From Erinaceus europaeus (lineage: Eukaryota; Chordata; Mammalia; Eulipotyphla; Erinaceidae), in NCBI RefSeq assembly GCF_950295315.1, contig NC_080175.1:66861353-66925352 (forward strand): 64,000 bases of DNA. Direction: 5' to 3'. Positions 55,513-64,000 of the stretch are shown here, piece by piece (positions within the stretch are counted from its first letter, which is position 1; the number at the start of each line of letters is the position of its first letter). The translations under genes and the position numbers were made by a program. A model generated the notes under the pieces. That model was not told the DNA's origin and did not search any database. It worked only from the letters and a program-made list of their open reading frames with translations.

Positions 55513-55804
55513 TAATAATTTTGGTCTACACTCTCAGAGAGGAATAAAAAAATATGGAGTCTTCCAATGGCGGGGATGGGCACAGAACTCTGGTGGTGGG
55601 AACTGTGTGGAATTGTAGCCCTGTTATCTTACAATCTTGTTAATCCACTAATAAAAAGTTAAAAATAATTCAGAGCTTTCACCATGGCTACTCCTGGCAG
55701 TTTCTCTTCTGTCCGAGGTGCCAAATTTCTGTATCAACCACTAAGAGAAGAGTGTCCTTTGGAACATCCATCTAACAGTATATAGTAAAAGCTAGCAATA
55801 ATAA

Positions 55805-55965
55805 TGTTAATTTATATGCCTGAGGTCTTAGAGGCCCCAGGTTCAAGCACTCACTCCAACCATCTCCAGCTACAGCTCAGCAGAATTCTGGTCCTTTCTC
55901 CCAACTTACCCTCTCAATCTCAAAATGAATGCATAAGCCTTTAAAAATTTTAAAATAATAAAAAC
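55805..55965 (+). mobile_element. Short tRNA SINE, diverged
   Basis: atgcctgaggtcttagaggc, aggttcaagcactcactcca, agctcagcagaattctggtc. Confidence 0.65.
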
Positions 55966-55977
55966 TAAACCAACAAT

Positions 55978-56158
55978 GAGGCAGGTAAGACAGCTCCTTG
56001 GGCTGTGCATGGCCTAGGTTCAAAGCTGTGGTAAAACACACAGAAGGGGCTATGGCAATAGAGGAAACTTCAATGCTGTGGTCAGTCTCTCTCTCTCTCT
56101 TTCTCTATCTCTCTCTTTCTCTATCTCTCTCTCCCTCTCTCTCTCAAAAAAAAAAAAC
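55978..56158 (+). mobile_element. Type-D-like SINE, diverged
   Basis: ggcaggtaagacagctcctt, cttcaatgctgtggtcagtc, (CT)n, A12 tail. Confidence 0.7.
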
Positions 56159-56159
56159 T

Positions 56160-58250
<2,091 letters not shown>

Positions 58251-58255
58251 GTGCT

Positions 58256-58375
58256 TCTGTGGCCTGGGAGGTGGTACAGTGGCTACAGTATTGGACTGGG
58301 AAACAAGAAGTCCTGAGTTTGATTCCTGGTGTCAAATAAGCCAGAATGGTAGAGAAGCTCTAAAAAGAGAAGGAG
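58256..58375 (+). mobile_element. tRNA SINE, type E
   Basis: ctgggaggtggtacagtggc, gtcctgagtttgattcctgg. Confidence 0.75.
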
Positions 58376-58440
58376 TTATTCCTCTGTTGTAGAAGAACTG
58401 AACTGAAGGAAGCCAGCATTTCCAAGAGGAAATGCCTTTC

Positions 58441-58880
58441 TTTTCTTTCTTTTTATATTTATTTATTTGTGCTAGAACAGAGAGAAATTGAGAGGGAAGG
58501 GGAGATAGAGAAGAGAGAAAGACACCTGTTGGGGGCAAGGCAATAGCACACCTGGTTAGGCACTCACATTACGGTGCACAAAGACCAGGTTCAAGACCCT
58601 GGTCCCCACCTGCAGAGAAAAAGTTTCACTAGTGGTGATGCAGGACTGCAGGAATCTCTCTCTCCATCTCTCTCCCTCCCTCCCTCCCTCCCTTCTCAAT
58701 TCCTCTCTGTCCCTATCCAATAATAAATAAATAAAGAGAGCGAGAGAGAAAGAGAGACCTGCAACCCTGCTTCACCACTTTTGAAGTTTCTCCCCTGCAG
58801 GTGGAAACCAAGGTCTTGAACCTGGATCCTTGAGCATCATAACATGTGTATTCATTGGGGTGTGCTATCACCCAGCCTTC
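58441..58880 (-). mobile_element. tRNA SINE split by another SINE
   Basis: Antisense pieces 58441-58527 and 58739-58880 (cctgcaaccctgcttcacca, gtgtgctatcacccagcc) form one SINE. Confidence 0.85.
58528..58738 (+). mobile_element. tRNA SINE nested in opposite SINE
   Basis: cacctggttaggcactcaca, aggttcaagaccctggtccc, (CCCT)n, aataaataaa tail. agagagaaagaca before and gagagagaaagaga after it are the likely duplication. Confidence 0.85.
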
Positions 58881-58884
58881 AAAA

Positions 58885-59460
58885 TGCCTTCCTGTGGGTT
58901 CATTTCCCCTTGTCACAATGCTGCCTGTACAGATTATATCTTTGCAGAATGCCCTCCACTGCCTGCAGAGCACACACTCAGCTGGGGATTCACATGTATG
59001 TGCTCTGAGGTGTGCACCAAGGCTCGGTACCAGCAGAGGCCACTGCAGCTGGCCATCACTGAGCTCTGCTTCTCCATAGCATAGGAAGCAGAGTGGACAC
59101 TGACACAATTCAGCTCAGAGGTAGAGAGGGACTCTGACCTCTACCAATCTAATCGGACACAAATGATTTTGTCAAAGACCTAGATTGAGGTCAAGAATCT
59201 GAGACATGAATGTCACAAAGAGAAGCCAGGCAGGGAGTGGACATGCGTCAGCAGGTGCCAATGGCCAAATGGCCACATGGTAGGGAGCCTCCTTTGGGGG
59301 ACTGGAGGAAGGAGTACACCCAGTGAAAACCAGCTGCCTGTCCACAAGCACAGGACTGCCAGTTCAAGATACTTTTTTTTCCAGGAAGGAATGATACTTT
59401 GCTAAATGTGAGATCTCTTAATTTTTAAATACTAAGCACTAACTGGCTTTCCAAAAGACA
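58885..59460. other. Unique intronic DNA
   Basis: Nothing recognised. Confidence 0.5.
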
Positions 59461-59462
59461 AA

Positions 59463-59600
59463 ATCAGCAGGGCTGGAGAAAAAGCACATTGGTTCTGCAA
59501 AAGACTATCCTGCCTGAGACTCTGAGGTCCCAGATTCAATCCCCAGCACCACCATCAGCCAGGGCTGAGCAGGGCTCTGGTAAAATACAAATTAAAAGGA
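59463..59600 (+). mobile_element. Short tRNA SINE (type C)
   Basis: gggctggagaaaaagcacat, agattcaatccccagcacca, cagccagggctgagcagggc: a well-preserved member. Confidence 0.85.
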
Positions 59601-59640
59601 GAAAAAAAATGCAGAGGAAGAAAGAGAAACACAAATCAGA

Positions 59641-59785
59641 AAGAGACAACTGACGAAACAGCACACTTGGATAGTTCACTGCTCTGCCATGTGTGTGGCC
59701 CAGGTTCAAACCTAGCCTCCGTCACCTGAAGGGAACTTCAGTTCTGGGGTCTCTTTAACTATCTCTCAGCAAGGATGAAAGAGAG
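59641..59785 (+). mobile_element. Type-D tRNA SINE
   Basis: cacttggatagttcactgct, aggttcaaacctagcctccg, gaacttcagttctggggtct. Confidence 0.8.
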
Positions 59786-59789
59786 GAGG

Positions 59790-60755
59790 AGGATAAGAGG
59801 AAAAAGGAAGGAGGAGACAGAGAGAAATGGATGAGAAACAGTTGTGTCTCCTGTTGCCCCACTGGTCCCAAGCACATCATTCCTATGGAACCCTTCCCAA
59901 ACCAAAAACCCTGCAAAGCAAAGAAACACTCGCTGATAATTGATATGGAAGGAATATCAGCAGCCCCAGGCCCCAAAATCAACCCTCCGAATAACGCATG
60001 AAGGCCAAAATCATAGTAACCCTGAGCAGAACAAGGAGTACCATGATGAATGAAGTGCCAACCCTTCTACAACAGGTCCTGACAGAGGACAGAGAGAGGC
60101 ACTGCTACCCTCAGGCTGGGGAACAGGAGAGCAGTACCCCCAGAACAGCTGAGGCAAAGCACAGATGCACAATGCTCTCACTCCTCCTCCTCTGCCATCA
60201 GCACAGACTTCCTCTAGTTGTCAGACACAGGCACAGCTGACCCTGGTTGGTACCCAGAGGAGGGCACCAGCCCTACACAGCTGGAAATCCAGTCTGAACT
60301 ACAGTTGGCCCTCTCTTGGTTTGAAGGTCCTCGAGTCAGCCCACAGACCCCCAAGATGAGCCCAGGAACACAGAGCCAGAGGACAGAGAGAAAAATCCAA
60401 GTCTAACTGGACTCTCACAATTCAAACCCATGTCATTCAAAGGTCAAATGTACTAGCCTAAGTCATGTGTAAAAAGCAACATAGCCTCACACAAAATTGT
60501 CAAAACAGCGGGTGTTTGGATAGTGGCTTAGAAGAGGAAACGAATATGTGGTCAACATTCCTGCTTTCCTGGCTTGGAGGTTCTAAGTGAAGGAAGTAGA
60601 TAAGGATGTCTTTTGTCATGATAATGAAGTTGTTCTAGGACATTCCTAAGGATGGAAACGCCAAGCCCTTGGTTAGAAATCTAGAATGTTCAACAGCATC
60701 CCCTGATGTCTGGGGATGGAATAAGGGGTGGAAATCCAACTGATTACCAACAAAA
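59790..60755. other. Unique intronic DNA
   Basis: Nothing recognised; overlapping short frames at 59998-60406 lack any family signature. Confidence 0.5.
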
Positions 60756-60757
60756 AG

Positions 60758-60844
60758 GGCTACAGAGGTTAGGTAGCTCAGAGCATGAAAGCACAGAAAT
60801 TGCATGCCCAGAGCCTAGGCTTAGTTCCCGGCAACTTTATATTG

Positions 60845-60848
<4 letters not shown>
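60758..60848 (+). mobile_element. SINE head fragment
   Basis: ggttaggtagctcagagcat and aggcttagttcccggcaact follow a tRNA-like plan. Confidence 0.5.

Positions 60849-60917
<69 letters not shown>
60849..60917. repeat. (AT)n(AG)n compound microsatellite
   Basis: About 15 AT units pass directly into about 18 AG units. Confidence 0.95.
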
Positions 60918-60919
<2 letters not shown>

Positions 60920-61118
60920 AAGTGGTGGTGCATCTGGTTAATCGTGCATCTATAATGAGCAAGGACCCAAGTTCAAGCCCTTGGTCCCCACCTATAAGAG
61001 AGGCGCTTCAAGAGTGTTGAAGCAGTGTTACAGGTGTTTCCCTGTCTCTCTTTCTCCCCCTCCCCTCTCAATTTCTGTCTGTCTCTATCCAAAATAAATG
61101 CAATAATAACAATAATTA
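60918..61118 (+). mobile_element. tRNA SINE, core form
   Basis: caagtggtggtgcatctggt, aagttcaagcccttggtccc, aataataacaataatt tail. Confidence 0.85.
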
Positions 61119-61123
61119 AGCAA

Positions 61124-61438
61124 GGGGGGTGGCAGTTGCACACCTGGTTAAGCACACACATTAGTCCCCAGTCCCTACCTATAGGGAGGAAGCTTCATGA
61201 GCCATGAAGCAAACGCTGCCTGCAGTTGTCTCCCTTTCTTCCTCTCTGTTTCCCCCCTCCCTTCTCAATTTCTCTCTCTATAAAAAGACAAATGAAAAAA
61301 AGAGGGGGGAGGAGAAAAAGAAAGAAGAAAAAAGGAGAAAATGGCCAACACAAGTGGTGGATTTGTTGTGCAAACACTGAGCCCCATCAATAACCCTGGT
61401 AACATAAATAAATGCATAAACAAACAAACAAACAAACA
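61124..61438 (+). mobile_element. Extended tRNA SINE
   Basis: ggtggcagttgcacacctgg, with the B-box region deleted (acattagtccccagtccc), purine linker, 3' module aagtggtggatttgttgtgc...aataaccctggtaac, (AAAC)n tail. Confidence 0.85.
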
Positions 61439-61439
61439 C

Positions 61440-62020
61440 ACTTATGTGGGGACGGTGACCTGGCTTGGCATCTACTGGTGACAAGGCTGATGCAGCTGAT
61501 CTGGCTGGCAAGTGGGTGCTCCCAGGAGCTTCAGATTACAGTGGGCTCTGCACTCATTCCCAAATGCCTTGTCCAGAGCACAGCTCCCATCTGGCCTTCC
61601 TGGAGCTGATGGCCATTCACAACAAACCTTTCTATCCTGTTATAGCAATTGCTAGGATCTTGATTTCCATTTGGAACTGGGATCAAGTAAATTATTTGAG
61701 AGTGTTTCCTTCCACCAGCTAGAGTGGCAGACACTAGTACTCCTCTAGAGACAGGATTTTCCTGGGTATCATACGTGGACCTCATGCTCCATCTTTCCAT
61801 CTTTTTAATGGGCTTGTGTTCATACAGCTATGTCAATTATAAACATTTTGAGGGAGTACATAAGCATTTTAGGGGATTACATATTTGAATAAGTTCTCTC
61901 CTGGTATGCAAATCACTCTGTATCAGACTTGTTATTTCCAACTCTAGTGATTATGTCAGATTCTGTGCTTACTCTGCAAATTCTGACTTGCCCCCAATGA
62001 TGTCAGCATGTAAATAAATA
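61440..62020. other. Unique intronic DNA
   Basis: Nothing recognised. Confidence 0.5.
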
Positions 62021-62025
62021 TATCT

Positions 62026-62111
62026 GTTTTGCCACCAGGGTTATTGTGAGGCTCCATGCCTACCACTCTTGGTAGCCGTGTCTTTCCTTTCCTCTAAACA
62101 GAAGGGGAGAA

Positions 62112-62159
<48 letters not shown>

Positions 62160-62300
62160 AGAGATAGTGCAGCATTTCCCCACTGCTTATGAAGCTTCAC
62201 CCCTGCAGGTGCTCCTATATAGTGACCTGGGGCTTGACCCCAGCTACTCAGACATGGTAATGTGTGTGCTCTACTAGGTGAGGCACTGCCAGCTTCCCAT
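62026..62300 (-). mobile_element. Extended tRNA SINE with (GA)n
   Basis: Antisense: gccaccagggttattgtgag, (GA)n at 62116-62156, gaagcttcacccctgcaggt, gaggcactgccagcttccc. Confidence 0.85.
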
Positions 62301-62432
62301 TGCTTTGGGAGTCAGTTTCACCACATACTTAGTAAATAGGCCAGAAATTTATGGACAGAGGGATGTGATGTCTCTGTAGACACCATTAAGGCATCAAAGA
62401 ACATTTCTGCACCACTTGGACATTAGGATAAC

Positions 62433-62517
62433 TTTATTTTTTAATTTTTTTTTCTGCCAGCAGGATTACCACTGGGGCTCAGTGCTAGCACACGAATCCA
62501 CCATTCATGGAAGCCAC

Positions 62518-62570
<53 letters not shown>

Positions 62571-62746
62571 AAAGAGAGACATTGAGAAGGGAGGGAAAGA
62601 TAGAAAGAGAGAGACAGAGACACCTACAATCCTACTTCACTACTCGTGAAGTATCCCCCCACTGCAGGTGGGGAGCAGGGGCTTGAACCCAGGTATTTGT
62701 TCATGGTAACACGTGTGCTTAACTGGCTGTACCACTGCCCAGCCCC
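62433..62746 (-). mobile_element. Extended tRNA SINE with (AT)n
   Basis: Antisense: ctgccagcaggattaccact, (AT)n at 62521-62568, ccactgcaggtggggagcag. aggataact before and aggataaat after it look like the duplication. Confidence 0.88.
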
Positions 62747-63349
62747 CAGGATAAATTCACTCTTGTATCAAGTGATGAGATTCTGGCCCCCTTGGCATGC
62801 TCAAGCTTGACTTCCAAGCAGGGTGGAAAGATTTAAGAGCTTAGGGATTAATATTCTAGTCACTGAGTTCAACTTTAATTCTCCCCAGTCCACTTGGCTG
62901 ATGTTGAATTTATGGGCACTGTAAATAATACCCCTAGACTAAACCCCAGAGATGGAAATAGACAAACCTAAATACAGAATGAGGAAGACTGTTTCTCTAG
63001 CATCATAAAAGGCAATCTACATCTCACCTCCCTCCTTTGAAAATGAAATCTAGAGACGAATTGAATGGGATCATAAGTGAGCGCTCACACGGACCCCATG
63101 TCCTTCCTCCCAGACTCCTCCTAAAAACAAAGGACTTTTCAGCATTTGAGGTCCTTGGCCAGGGTGCCCCAGACCCAGGTGGGCTGAGAATAGCCCAGGG
63201 CCCCCAGCATCATCGCCTGCCCCCACATCCCCACAGATGTCTGCCACATGGCTGTACTTACTCAAAACTTCTGGACACTCAAAAGACCAACATGCTATTT
63301 CTCTCAGAACCAAATTTAGCAGCTGTGTAGCTAGGACTTTAGCTGGCTT
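62747..63349. other. Unique intronic DNA
   Basis: No repeat recognised; the GC-richer part at 63060-63260 has an open frame but no splice-bounded exon or family match. Confidence 0.5.
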
Positions 63350-63366
63350 TGAGAAGCATATTCTTT

Positions 63367-63638
63367 TATTGATTTATTTATTTATTCCCTTTTGTTGCCC
63401 TTGTTGTTTTTTTGTTGTAGTTATTATTGATGCGGTCATTGGATAGGACAGAGAGAAATGGAGAGAGGAAGGGAAGACAGAGAGGGGAAGAGAAAGATAG
63501 ACACCTGCAGACCTCCTTCACCGCCTGTGAAGTGACTCTCCCGCAGGTGGGGAGCCGGGGGCTCGAACCAGGATCCTTACACTGGTCCTTGCGCTTTGCA
63601 CCACCTGCACTTAACCCACTGCACTACCGCCCGACTCC
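63367..63638 (-). mobile_element. Young full-length tRNA SINE
   Basis: Antisense copy with the perfect 17-bp duplication TGAGAAGCATATTCTTT at 63350-63366 and 63639-63655. B box complement gggctcgaacc is intact. It sits directly beside the L1 3' copy that runs off the right edge. Confidence 0.9.
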
Positions 63639-63659
63639 TGAGAAGCATATTCTTTCTTT

Positions 63660-64000
63660 TTTTAATTTCTTATCTATAAAAAGGAAACATTGACAAAACC
63701 ATAGGATAAGAGGGGTACAACTTCGTACAATTCCCACCACCAGACCTCCGTATCCCATCCCCTCCCCTGATAGCTTTCCTATTCTTTAACCCTCTGTGAG
63801 TATGAACCCAAGATCATTGTGGGATGCAGAAGGTTGATGGTCTGGCTTCTGTAATTGCTTCCCCACTGAACATGGGCATTGACAGGTTGATCCATACTCC
63901 CAGCCTGTCTCTCTCTTTCCCTAGTAGGGAAGGGCCCTGGGGAAGCAGAGCTCCAAGGCACATTGGTGTGGGGTTGTCTGTCCAGGGAAGTCTGGTCGCA
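63660..64000 (-). mobile_element. L1 3' end, cut by window edge
   Basis: Antisense: aggataagaggggtacaact, cttaaccctctgtgagtatg-like text, gcatgggcattgacagg-type block. Same terminal block as the left arm at 37312; whether an inverted partner follows is outside the window. Confidence 0.8.

Larger units (their letters stand above)
53640..55665 (+). mobile_element. LINE-1 3' region, interrupted three times
   Basis: Sense L1-type 3' sequence in pieces: 53640-53779, 54200-55066 and 55513-55665. The piece from 54846 (ttcagccaccaaattgcag) to 55066 and the final tctggtggtgggaactgtg...aataaaaag match the ends of the other L1 copies here. The gaps are a minus-strand solo LTR and two SINEs, all later arrivals. 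Confidence 0.65.

Noticed and set aside
59998..60406. Overlapping short frames resembling a small gene
   Set aside because: Three overlapping frames without domain features, and no promoter or poly(A) signal in a fitting place.
63037..63330. 97-codon plus-strand frame in GC-richer DNA
   Set aside because: No family resemblance, no splice-bounded segment and no neighbouring exon.

Overview
The window is mammalian nuclear DNA, and its repeat content points to a hedgehog (Erinaceidae). Dozens of tRNA-derived SINEs carry an A box, a B box and a body of the type 'ccccacctgcagggg...gaagcttcac...ctgcaggtgtct'. The LINE-1 3' ends are of a matching kind. A 5'-truncated copy of a Vingi/Ingi-clade LINE is present; in mammals that clade has been reported only from hedgehogs. 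There are no bacterial or phage features, operons or CRISPR arrays.

The only coding exon I can assign is 66 bp on the minus strand at 57750-57815. It encodes the start of a protein kinase domain with the glycine-rich loop GNGTYGQV, is flanked by an AG acceptor and a GT donor, and best fits exon 2 of TNIK, a MAP4K4/MINK1-family Ste20 kinase. If so, everything to its left is TNIK intron 2 and everything to its right is intron 1. No other TNIK exon and no promoter or CpG island was recognised.

Layout. 1-6.4 kb: SINE clusters, an old MLT1-like LTR, and a short unclassified repeat present as two inverted copies. 6.4-9.5 kb: a 3-kb repeat-poor block, the best place for conserved intronic regulatory DNA, with a CTCF-like motif. 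9.5-28 kb: SINE-dense intron with an L1 3' end, a solo LTR, MIRs and microsatellites. 28-30 kb: a perfect short hairpin, a 70-bp unit repeated three times and a 24-bp unit repeated four times. 30-37 kb: SINEs and L1 3' ends. 37.3-38.8 kb: a fold-back structure with roughly 370-bp inverted L1-type ends, followed by a long GAA/GGA tract. 39-41.3 kb: unique DNA with a 22-bp perfect palindrome, then an L1 ORF2 remnant. 41.7-43.8 kb: an inverted duplication in which one arm has gained a SINE and the other keeps the empty site. 44-53 kb: SINEs, a MER5-like element, and the Vingi insertion at 48762-49444 with a 12-bp target-site duplication. 53.6-55.7 kb: an L1 3' region broken by a minus-strand solo LTR and two SINEs. 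56.2-58.2 kb: repeat-poor flanks of the TNIK exon. 58-64 kb: more SINEs, ending inside an L1 3' copy.

The genes do not form a system here; the interest lies in how retroelements have reshaped a kinase-gene intron. Element names rest on sequence recognition without database searches, boundaries are approximate unless a target-site duplication is quoted, and identities were judged by eye.
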